64,000 nucleotides of DNA from Actinomycetota bacterium. GTDB lineage: Bacteria > Actinomycetota > Thermoleophilia > Miltoncostaeales > Miltoncostaeaceae. The notes below the pieces were generated by a model that was not told where the DNA came from, did no database searches, and saw only the letters and a program-made list of their open reading frames with translations. This document shows, piece by piece, positions 1-8,000 of this stretch (position 1 is its first letter; each line of letters opens with the position of its first letter). The DNA is taken from contig JACJWX010000012.1 in NCBI GenBank assembly GCA_020636905.1, positions 1-64,000 of the forward strand, in the 5' to 3' direction. A program made the position numbers and the translations under genes.

Positions 1-507
1 CTCGTCGATGATCACGGTCCGGACGTCCTCCAGCACCTCGCTCGCACGGGAGGTGAGCATCAGGTAGAGGCTCTCCGGGGTTGTGATCAGCACATCCGGG
101 GGATGTCGGAGCATGCGCTGGCGATCGCGCTGCGGGGTGTCGCCGGTGCGAACCCCCACGGTGATGTCGGGGAATGCCAGCCCCTCGCGTCGCGCGGCGT
201 CCCCCAGGCCCGCCAGCGGCCCGGACAGGTTCCGTTCGACGTCGTAGTTCAGCGCCTTCAGCGGGGAGATGTAGAGCACGCGGTGCGGGTCACGCCCTTC
301 GAGGCGCGCGGCCATGATGCGGTCCAGTGCCCACAGGAACGCGGTCAGGGTCTTGCCCGAACCGGTGGGGGCGAGGATGAGGGTGTGGTGGCCGGCGGCG
401 ATGGCGGGCCAGCCCCCCCGTTGCGCGGCGGTGGGCTCGGCGAACGCGCGCGTGAACCAGGCCCGGGTGAGGGGGTGAAACGGTGCGAGCGCCGGATCCG
501 GATCCAT
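1..507 (-). CDS. Lhr-type DEAD/DEAH-box ATP-dependent helicase, N-terminal part
   Basis: This is the first 169 codons of a superfamily 2 helicase that runs off the left edge of the window. Reading down from an ATG at 507, the protein shows a Q-motif-like TAAQRGGWPAI, Walker A APTGSGKT, motif Ia SPLKALNYD, motif TTPESLYLML and the beginning of the DEAD-type box (VIIDE) at the edge. TPESLYLML and PLKAL are characteristic of the Lhr (large helicase-related) family, whose members unwind nucleic acid and act in DNA repair. A GTG directly before the ATG is an alternative start, and an in-frame stop lies at 556-558. The remainder of the protein, normally more than 1400 residues, is outside the window. 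The neighbouring gene is divergent. Confidence 0.85.
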   Translation of the reverse strand, partial: MDPDPALAPFHPLTRAWFTRAFAEPTAAQRGGWPAIAAGHHTLILAPTGSGKTLTAFLWALDRIMAARLEGRDPHRVLYISPLKALNYDVERNLSGPLAGLGDAARREGLAFPDITVGVRTGDTPQRDRQRMLRHPPDVLITTPESLYLMLTSRASEVLEDVRTVIIDE

Positions 508-595
508 CACGGCATCGTAGATGTGGCGTGGCGCGGTCCGCCGTGTCCCCGGTGTTCAAGTCCGCGGCCCGGTTCGTCGATTCTGAGGAGTGAGG

Positions 596-1324
596 ATGCC
601 TGCGCCCATCGACACCGGCTACAGCGCCGCACTGGCCCGCATTCAGGAGATCACCGGCGTCGCCTCACGGGCGTCGTCGCTGTCGGGGTCCACCATGCAG
701 TCGTTCGCGACGCAGCTCTCGCACGCCAGCGGCAGCCTCAGCGACGCCGAGGGCGTGGTCGCCGGTCAGGCGGGGCAGACGCCGTTCACGTACGGCGCCG
801 GGGCGCTGGCCGTCGGAGGCGCCACGCCACCCGGCGGCACGACCTTCGGCGGCGCGGGACCGGTTGGCCAGCGCATCGCGCAACTGGCGATGGCCGAACT
901 CGGCGTGGCCGAATCCCCGAAGGGGTCCAACGACAGTCCGCGCATCGCCGAGTACCGCACCGCCACGCAGGGAGCGGGCGTCGGTCCGTGGTGCTCGTAC
1001 TTCACCTCGTGGGTGGCCCGTCAGGCGGGCGTGCCGGTCGGACCGAACGGACGCGGCGAGGGCTGGGTGCCGAACGTCGAGTCCTGGGGCAAGCAGACCG
1101 GACGCTGGATCGAACCCAACGCCCAGACCCCGCAGGCCGGCGACCTCGTGGTCTTCGACCGCAACGGCGATGGCCTCACGGACCACATCGGCGTCGTGAC
1201 CGGGGTGCGGAATGACGGGGGCATCACCACCATCGAGGGCAACTCGAGCGACCAGGTCTCGGAGCGCAGCTACGGCGCCGGCGAGTACGCCGGCCTCGTG
1301 CGGTTGGTGAGGCCCGGCGTCTGA
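596..1324 (+). CDS. CHAP-domain amidase/endopeptidase, probable peptidoglycan hydrolase
   Basis: The 242-residue protein has a C-terminal CHAP (NlpC/P60-like) domain. The probable nucleophile cysteine sits in GPWCSYFTSW and the histidine in TDHIGVV, followed by the usual TIEGNSS turn; such domains cleave peptidoglycan peptides. The N-terminal 60 residues (PAPIDTGYSAALARIQEI...) are helical and Ser/Ala-rich and resemble N-termini of actinobacterial lytic enzymes, sometimes next to flagellar genes, but nothing else in the window supports a flagellar role. I see no signal peptide. I chose ATG at 596 because GGAG at 587-590 lies five bases before it; an in-frame GTG at 590 would overlap that site. 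It probably acts outside the cytoplasm or within an envelope machine. Confidence 0.75.
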   Translation: MPAPIDTGYSAALARIQEITGVASRASSLSGSTMQSFATQLSHASGSLSDAEGVVAGQAGQTPFTYGAGALAVGGATPPGGTTFGGAGPVGQRIAQLAMAELGVAESPKGSNDSPRIAEYRTATQGAGVGPWCSYFTSWVARQAGVPVGPNGRGEGWVPNVESWGKQTGRWIEPNAQTPQAGDLVVFDRNGDGLTDHIGVVTGVRNDGGITTIEGNSSDQVSERSYGAGEYAGLVRLVRPGV

Positions 1325-1396
1325 GCGCCCGACGCGGCACTCGCCAGGAACAGGCGCGGCTGACGCCCGCGGCACGGCACACGTATCCTGCGCCGT

Positions 1397-1699
1397 ATGG
1401 GAACCGAGATCGTCAAGCCGCCGGACGTCGAAACGACGCCTGACGAGGTCGCCGGAGGCCCGGGGCACGGGGACGCGGTCCACGTCATCGTCCTCAACGA
1501 CGACCACAACACGTTCGAACACGTGGCGGCGACCCTCGCCAGGTACATCCCGGGTGTCGACTACGCCCGTGGCATGGAGCTCGCCAACCGCATCCACAAT
1601 GCCGGCGAGGCGCGAGTCTGGAGCGGCCATCGAGAGCAGGCCGAGCTCTACTGGGAACAGCTCAGCGGCGCCGGGCTGACCATGGCCCCGCTGGCCTGA
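1397..1699 (+). CDS. clpS: ATP-dependent Clp protease adaptor ClpS
   Basis: This 100-residue protein matches ClpS, the N-recognin that hands N-degron substrates to ClpA/ClpC-ClpP. After a 30-residue flexible N-terminus comes HVIVLNDDHNTFEHV, the family signature whose Asn-Asp-Asp loop holds the substrate alpha-amino group, then a helix with VDYARGMELANRIHNAG and the C-terminal AELYWEQL. The length is normal for actinobacterial ClpS. The partner unfoldase is probably the ClpC encoded at 59.9-62.4 kb. Start ATG; the gene stands alone between the CHAP gene and a thiamine-diphosphate enzyme. Confidence 0.93.
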   Translation: MGTEIVKPPDVETTPDEVAGGPGHGDAVHVIVLNDDHNTFEHVAATLARYIPGVDYARGMELANRIHNAGEARVWSGHREQAELYWEQLSGAGLTMAPLA

Positions 1700-1715
1700 G
1701 TCGGGCCGGTCAACG

Positions 1716-3365
1716 GTGAACACGGCGGACTGGCTGCTCGACGCACTGGCCGCCGAGGGCGTCACCCACCTGTTCGGCAACCCCGGATCCACCGAACTGC
1801 CGGTGGTCGAAGCGGCCGCCCGCACGTCCCGGCCGCGATTCGTGCTGGGACTGCACGAGGCCGCCGTGATGGGTATGGCGGACGGGTTCGCGCAGGCGTC
1901 CGGCGGGATGTCGGCGGTCAACGTCCACGTCCAGCCGGGCATCGCGAACGCGATGTCCGGATTGCTGAACGCGGTCCGTGCGCGGGTGCCGATGCTGGTC
2001 ACCGTCGGACAGCAGGTGACCGGGTTGCGCGACACCGGCCCGTTCCTCGGCGGCGACGTGCTCGGGCCGGTCAGGCCGTGGGTCCGGTGGGCGCGGGAGG
2101 CGGACACTCCCGAGGACCTTCCCGGCCTGGTCCATGACGCCGTCGCCGCCGCGACGACTCCACCCTGCGGACCGGTCGTGCTGAGCCTGCCCATGGACGT
2201 CATGGCTGCGCCCGCCCCCGCTCCGTACCGCCCGGCGGGCACCGCGCCGCCGGCTCCCCGCCCGGGACGGGAGGCGATGGACGAGATCGCGGTGGCGGTT
2301 CGCGAGGCGTCGGCTCCCGTGATCCTGGCCGGTGACGGGGTGGTGCACGAGGGAGCCGTCGATCGCCTGGTCACCCTCGCCGAACGGCTCGACGCTCCGG
2401 TGTGGGGCGAACCCATGGCCGGCCGCGCCCCGATGCCCTGGGCACATCCGAACTGGCGCGGACTGCTCCCGCCGTTCGCGGCGGCGATCGCGCCGATCCT
2501 CGCGTCGCACGATCTGGTGCTGGCCTTCGGGATGCCCGTCTTCCGACTCTTCGGCGACAGCCCCGGTCCGGCGCTTCCCGACGCGGTCCGGCTGATCCAC
2601 GTCGACGTGGATCCCGCCGAAGTGAACCGGAACCACGTCGCGCGTCCGGGAGTGGTGGCCGCGGTCGGTGGCGTCCTGGACCATCTGCTGCGGGGCATCC
2701 CCGACGGCCCGGCACGTCCTTCTGCGTCGCTCACGGCCGAGTCCGGCGCGCCCGCCCGCGGCGCTCGCGTCTCGCCCGAGGCGCTGGCGGACGCACTGGC
2801 CCGCGGCGTCGGCGCCGACGACGTCCTCGTCGACGAGAGCCTCACGGCCGGACGTCCCGTACGGAGCCGGGTGCGGAATCGAACCGCCGAGAACTGGTTC
2901 GCCCACCGCGGCAGCGCGCTCGGCTGGGGCCTCCCGGCCGCCGTCGGCGTGCGCATGGCGCACCCGGATCGACGGGTCATGGCGCTGCACGGGGACGGGA
3001 GTCTCCTCTTCGGCGTGCACGCCCTGTGGACCGCGGCCAACGAGGGCGCCGGGGTGGCGGTGGTCGTCGGTGACAATGGCGGCTACGAGATCCTGCGGGC
3101 CGGAATGCGGGGCGCGTTCGGCTCCGACGTCGCCTGGACCGGGCTGGACATCGATCGGCCCGCGCTGGACCTCGTCGGCATCTGTCGCGGGTTCGGTGCC
3201 GACGCCGGTCGCCTCGATCGTGCGGACGACCTCGACGACGCGATCGCCGACCTCTGGACACGCGCCGAACGCGGCCCGGCCGTGCTGGTCGTCCCGATGG
3301 AGCAGACCGCAGAAGCGGTGGGATATCCGATCCCGCCCGCGTCGGAACGGACCTCGGCACCATGA
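1716..3365 (+). CDS. Thiamine-diphosphate-dependent enzyme of the benzoylformate decarboxylase type
   Basis: The 549 residues show the three-domain plan of ThDP decarboxylases: an N-terminal pyrimidine-binding domain with GNPGSTELP (Ser25), conserved Glu48 and NVHVQPG (His71), a middle domain, and a C-terminal diphosphate domain with GDGSLLF...GDNGGYEI. These line up with benzoylformate decarboxylase Ser26, Glu47 and His70. The second active-site histidine of that enzyme (His281, in FRYH) is replaced: here the segment reads FRLF, with Phe279. The substrate is therefore probably a 2-oxo acid, but not certainly benzoylformate. The start is GTG at 1716, 17 bases after clpS. The next gene overlaps its stop by four bases, suggesting an operon with the small membrane protein and the Nudix gene. 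Confidence 0.8.
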   Translation: MNTADWLLDALAAEGVTHLFGNPGSTELPVVEAAARTSRPRFVLGLHEAAVMGMADGFAQASGGMSAVNVHVQPGIANAMSGLLNAVRARVPMLVTVGQQVTGLRDTGPFLGGDVLGPVRPWVRWAREADTPEDLPGLVHDAVAAATTPPCGPVVLSLPMDVMAAPAPAPYRPAGTAPPAPRPGREAMDEIAVAVREASAPVILAGDGVVHEGAVDRLVTLAERLDAPVWGEPMAGRAPMPWAHPNWRGLLPPFAAAIAPILASHDLVLAFGMPVFRLFGDSPGPALPDAVRLIHVDVDPAEVNRNHVARPGVVAAVGGVLDHLLRGIPDGPARPSASLTAESGAPARGARVSPEALADALARGVGADDVLVDESLTAGRPVRSRVRNRTAENWFAHRGSALGWGLPAAVGVRMAHPDRRVMALHGDGSLLFGVHALWTAANEGAGVAVVVGDNGGYEILRAGMRGAFGSDVAWTGLDIDRPALDLVGICRGFGADAGRLDRADDLDDAIADLWTRAERGPAVLVVPMEQTAEAVGYPIPPASERTSAP

Positions 3366-3598
3366 CCGCCGCGATCATCATCATCCTGCTCGTCGTCGGC
3401 GCCGTGACCGGCGTGCTGGTGAAGGTCGGCCTGGATCTGCGCGCCTTCGTCAACGAACGCCGCAACGCCGACGGGAAGATCGGCAACGAGGTCAAACTGG
3501 GCGTCGTGCTCGTGCTCGTCATGGTGGCGATGATCCTGCTCTGGATCGTGCTGGGCTTCCTGCTGGGCGACACCTCCGGGGTGAGCGGGGGTGGCTGA
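3362..3598 (+). CDS. Small two-helix membrane protein, function unknown
   Basis: The 78-residue protein has two predicted transmembrane segments (about residues 3-24 and 48-69) separated by a charged loop containing DLRAFVNERRNADGKIG. I do not recognise the family. Its ATG overlaps the stop of the thiamine-diphosphate enzyme (ATGA), and its own stop lies inside the next gene, so it is translationally coupled on both sides. The codon pattern fits the neighbours, which supports a real gene. Confidence 0.7.
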   Translation: MTAAIIIILLVVGAVTGVLVKVGLDLRAFVNERRNADGKIGNEVKLGVVLVLVMVAMILLWIVLGFLLGDTSGVSGGG

Positions 3599-4304
3599 CG
3601 GTCTCGGCGACGGATGCGTCGCCGTCAGGCTGGACCGCGCGCTCGAGATGCGTCGTGTCGATCAACCCGCGGTCGACGACGGATTCGCGCGGGCGCTGGC
3701 GGCCACACGGCGGGAGATGGCCGGCAGCGAGGTGATGTTCGACGGCGTCATCGCCATCCCGGTCGCCGTTCGCGGGCACGTGGTGGACTCCTACGAGGCC
3801 ACCTACGCGTGGCACCTCACCGAGCGCGGCGGGACACCGCTTCCCGCAGGGCGTGGGATGGTGGCCATGGCGCTGATCCTCGAACGCCCGGACGGGTCGG
3901 TGCTGTGGCAGCGGCGCGCCGCACGGCTGGTGTTCGGCGGCACGTGGGACGTGTCGGCGGCGGGCTCGTGGCACCCGGGGGAGGACCCTGTCGAAGCCGC
4001 CTACCGCGAGGGGAGTGAAGAGCTCGGCGTCCCCCGCGACCGGCTCGGGCAGCCGCGCGACGTGTGGATGGTGGTCGGACCGCCTCCGCGCGGAGTGACG
4101 GTGCTGGTGCGAAGCCCCGTGCCTCCCGAGCTGGTCCCGCGCCCGAATCCCGCCGAGGTCGACGAGGTGCGGTGGGCGCGCACGCCCGACGAACTCCCCG
4201 GCGACGTGTGGAACGTCCGCCGGCGCATGCTCACCGAGATCGGGTTTCCGTGGGATCCGGAGCGTGCTTCGGGATCGCCCCCGCGGGCATCGGATCGAAG
4301 GTGA
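3591..4304 (+). CDS. Nudix hydrolase-domain protein
   Basis: The 237-residue protein carries a near-perfect Nudix box: G-x5-E-x7-RE..EE.GV, in GSWHPGE...REGSEELGV (residues about 129-151), the metal and diphosphate site of Nudix hydrolases. An N-terminal stretch of about 80 residues (VAVRGHVVDSYEATYAWH) precedes the Nudix fold and is not part of it, so this may be a two-part protein like some fused Nudix proteins. The substrate cannot be told. The start is GTG at 3591 and the gene overlaps the preceding one by eight bases. The last 74 bases overlap the 3' end of the convergent lipoate ligase gene. Confidence 0.75.
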   Translation: MADGLGDGCVAVRLDRALEMRRVDQPAVDDGFARALAATRREMAGSEVMFDGVIAIPVAVRGHVVDSYEATYAWHLTERGGTPLPAGRGMVAMALILERPDGSVLWQRRAARLVFGGTWDVSAAGSWHPGEDPVEAAYREGSEELGVPRDRLGQPRDVWMVVGPPPRGVTVLVRSPVPPELVPRPNPAEVDEVRWARTPDELPGDVWNVRRRMLTEIGFPWDPERASGSPPRASDRR

Positions 4305-5037
4305 TGCCCTCCCGATTCGCGATGGACACCTCGACCGCGGCGATCACCGCTTCGACGGTGAGTTCGGGCCGGTAGTCGCGCAGTCCTGCGGCCACCGACT
4401 CGAGCGCCGCCTCCATCCGTTCGATCTCGGACGGGGCCGACTCGAGGTAGCGCGCCAGACGCGCCGACGGAAACGTCAACGCGATTCCGCACTGGAACAG
4501 CACCCCGCTGCGTCGACGCACCTGGGCGAGCCCCACGACCTTCCGCCCGTCTTCGGCGACCACTTCGAAGGGCGACAGCCCTCCGAAACAGGCGCGCGCC
4601 GCACGCAGCCGGACAGGGTCGTCCGTTGACTGGTGGTGGCGGGCCACGTCGATCTGGACGACGTGCGTTGGGACCCCCGCCGCGGAGAGCGCGTCGCTCA
4701 CCGCTTCGCCCAGCCACCGATACGCGAGGGTCACGTCGTGGCCCGCGAGCCGGTGCGCGGGCGGGACGCAGACGTCCAGTGACACCAGCTCAGGGCCCCA
4801 CAGCACCGGACCGCCTCCTGAACGACGCTGCACGACGTCGACACCGTCGAGCGCGAGCGCGTGATGGTTCAGTGCCGCGCCGGGTGCGGCCCTTCCCGCG
4901 ACCAGCACCGGCTCGGTCACCAGTGACCAGCTCAGCACCGGTCGCTCGACGCCGGCATCGAGGAGATCGATGGCCCGGGTGACCGCGGCTGGGCCCGGAA
5001 GCACCTCCGGGCCCAGCCGCCACCACGTCTCAGGCAC
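4231..5037 (-). CDS. Lipoate-protein ligase A-like protein (BPL/LPL fold)
   Basis: The 268-residue protein belongs to the biotin/lipoate protein ligase catalytic family. Visible features are NHHALALDGVDVVQRRSGGGPVLWGPELVSLDV (the RRSGGG lipoyl-AMP loop), an acyl-site segment ACFGGLSPFEV and the KVVGLAQVRRRSGVLFQCGI strand pair typical of LplA/LipM/LipL proteins. It should attach lipoyl or octanoyl groups to lipoyl domains. The start is taken as GTG at 5037, which shares one base with the TAG stop of kgd (TAGTG), so ligase translation is coupled to the enzyme carrying two lipoyl domains. Whether it is a free-lipoate ligase, an octanoyltransferase or an amidotransferase cannot be decided here. 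Confidence 0.8.
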   Translation of the reverse strand: MPETWWRLGPEVLPGPAAVTRAIDLLDAGVERPVLSWSLVTEPVLVAGRAAPGAALNHHALALDGVDVVQRRSGGGPVLWGPELVSLDVCVPPAHRLAGHDVTLAYRWLGEAVSDALSAAGVPTHVVQIDVARHHQSTDDPVRLRAARACFGGLSPFEVVAEDGRKVVGLAQVRRRSGVLFQCGIALTFPSARLARYLESAPSEIERMEAALESVAAGLRDYRPELTVEAVIAAVEVSIANREGITFDPMPAGAIPKHAPDPTETRSR

Positions 5038-8000
5038 TACCTGCCGCGGCTCAGTGCCGCCCTGAGCAGGCGATCCTGCTCGGCCTGGTGGGCCTGCGGG
5101 TACCCCTCGCTCGGACTGGCGCGACGGTCGCGACCGTCGTACTGGAGCTTCATGTCGAGCTCCTCGACGAACATCCGCTGGATGTAGTCCCAGGCGCCCA
5201 TGTTCTGCGGCTCCTCCTGGACCCAGACGACCTCCGTGAGGTTGGGGTACATGCTCAGGAGATGCTCCTGGACTTCCTTCGCCGGGAACGGGTAGAGCAT
5301 CTCGATGCGGCCGACGGCCAGATCGGTCCGCGCCGCCCGGGCGTCGTGGCCCTGGAGCTCGTGGTAGACCTTGCCGGTGCAGAGCAGCAGGGTGGTGATC
5401 GACCCCGGATCGGCCACCGTGGGATCCGCCAGCACCGGGTGGAACCAGTCGTCGGTCAACTCGGCCAGGCTCGAGCTGGCGCTCTTGTTCCGCAGCAGGC
5501 TCTTCGGCGTGAAGATGATCAGCGGCCGCTGCCGGTCGGTGAGCGCCTGCTTGCGGAGCAGGTGGAAGTACTGCGCGGCCGTCGAGCAGTTGGCAACGCG
5601 GATGTTGTCCTCGGCCGCCAGCTGCAGGAAGCGCTCGATTCGGGCCGAGCTGTGCTCGGGGCCGTTCCCCTCGTAGCCGTGCGGCAGCAGAAGGGTCAGC
5701 CGGCTCTTCTCGCCCCACTTGGCCCGGCCGGACACGATGAACTGGTCGATCATGATCTGGGCGCCGTTGGCGAAGTCGCCGTACTGCGCCTCCCAGAGCA
5801 CCAGGGTCTCGGACGCCCGGGTCGAGTAGCCGTACTCGAAGCCCATCGCGGCGGCCTCGGAAAGCGGGCTGTTGTGCATCTCGAAGGACCCGCCGGCGTC
5901 GCGCAGGTGCGCCATCGGCACGTATGTGCGTCCGGTGCGCGGGGTCCACGTTTCGCCCTCTCCGACGTCGTGCAGCTCGAGGTGCCGCTGGCTGAAGGTG
6001 CCGCGCGCGACGTCCTGGCCGGTCAGCCGGATCGGCACCCGGTCGAGCGTCAGCAGGCTCGCGAAGGCGAGCGACTCGGCGTGTGCCCAGTTGATCCCTC
6101 CGTCGTCGGGCTCCATGGCCGCGACGCGGCGCTGGAGCTGCGGCTTCAGCTTCGAGTGGATCGTGAAGCTGTCGGGCACCGTGATGAGCTGCTCGTTGAG
6201 GTCGCGGAGCATCGCTTCGGACACCCTGGTCTCCACCGGCGGCTGCTGCGGCAGTCGCGGCGGCTCCTCGTAGGTCGGCGGTTCCTGTGCCACCGACCGG
6301 TGCGCGTCGCTCATGTGCTGCTCGGCCGTCGAGAGCATCTCGTTGAAGCGCTCTTCGGTGATGACGCCGTCCTCGATGAGGCGTCGCCCGTAGATCTTGC
6401 TCACCGGCGGGTGCGCCTTGATGGTGCGGCTCATGACCGGCTGGGTGTAGGCCGGTTCGTCCACCTCGTTATGGCCGAGGCGACGGTATCCGATCAGGTC
6501 GATCAGCACGTCGCGCTGGAATTCGGCGCGGAAGGCGACCGCCAGACGCGCGGCGCTGAGCACCGCTTCGACGTCGTCGGCGTTGACGTGGATGATCGGG
6601 ACGTCGAACCCGCGTGCGAGGTCGCTGGCGCTGTCGGTGCTTCGCGAGTCGCCGGGATCGGTGGTGAACCCGATCTGGTTGTTGGCGATGATGTGGATGG
6701 TGCCACCGGTGGAGTAGCCGCCCAGGCCCTGCATGTTGAGGGTTTCCGCGACGACTCCCTGGCCCACGAACGCGGCGTCGCCGTGGATGAGCACCGGCAC
6801 GACCGCGGCGTGGTTGATCTTGGCTTCGGCGTCCGAGCGATCGGTCTGGCTTGCGCGGGTGGTGCCCTCGACGACCGCGTTGACCTGTTCGAGATGGCTC
6901 GGGTTCGCCGACAGCGACACCTTGACCTCGCGGCCGTTCCGGGTCGTGAACGATCCATCGGCGCCGAGGTGGTACTTCACGTCGCCGGCCGTGTTGTGGA
7001 ACTCCTCCTCTTCCTCCTCCTGGTTGAACTCCACATGGCCTTCGAACTCCGCGAGGATCGATTCCACCGGCCGGCCCACCACATGGGTGATGAACGAGAG
7101 GCGGCCGCGATGGGCCATTCCCAGGACCACCTCGTGGACGTCGTGATCGCTCAGCAGGTCGATGATCTCGTCGGTGAGCGGCACCATGGTGTCGACGCCC
7201 TCGATGGAGAACGTCTTCTGCCCGAGGTACTGGCGGCGCAGGAACCGCTCGAAGGCGTCGACCTCGACGAGCCGTTCGAGCACCGTGACGCGACGCTCCG
7301 GCGAGAGCCGGACGATCTCGGCGCCGCTCTCGATGCGCTTGTGCCACCACAGGCGCTGCTCGTGCGAGGTGATGTGCTCGACCTCGTACGCGATGTTCCC
7401 GCAGTAGGCGGCCTGGAGGTTCGGCAGGGCCGCGAGGAAGCTGTCGCCGGGGACGCTGATGCCGAGCACCGAGGTGGGGATGCGCGCCATGAGTTCGGGC
7501 GTGAGGCCCAGGTTCTCTGGGTTCAGCGCCGGGTCCCCGGGCGGCGTCGAGCCGAGCGGGTCGAGTGTGGCCGCGAGATGTCCGTGGCTGCGGGTTGCGC
7601 TGACCACCGACATGGCCGCCGCGGTCCAGGTGAGCAGGTCGTGGTCGACGGCTCCGTCCGCGACGGCGGCCGGCGCCGGAACCGGCGAGGCGACCTGGAG
7701 TGCGGGGGCGGTGGTGACGCCGGGCGCGACCGCCAGCCCGAGGCTCTGGCGCACCTCGTCGTAGAAGCCCTCGTCACCCTCGAGCAGTTCGTCGACCCGC
7801 GCAAGGAAGGCGCCGCTCTCGGCGCCCTGGATGACGCGGTGGTCGTAGGTCGAGGTCATGGTCATGACCTTCTCGACGCCCAGCTCCGCGAGGCGGCCGG
7901 GATCCACCCGTCCCATACCGGGCGGGTAGGCGATGCTGCCCGTCGCCACGATGGTGCCCTGACCGGCCATCAGCCGCGGCACGGAGGCGATCGTGCCGAT

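Noticed and set aside
665..3076. An 803-codon minus-strand open frame over the CHAP, ClpS and thiamine-enzyme genes
   Set aside because: It is a GC-rich antisense shadow: composition is low-complexity Arg/Ser/Pro and it covers three well-supported plus-strand genes.
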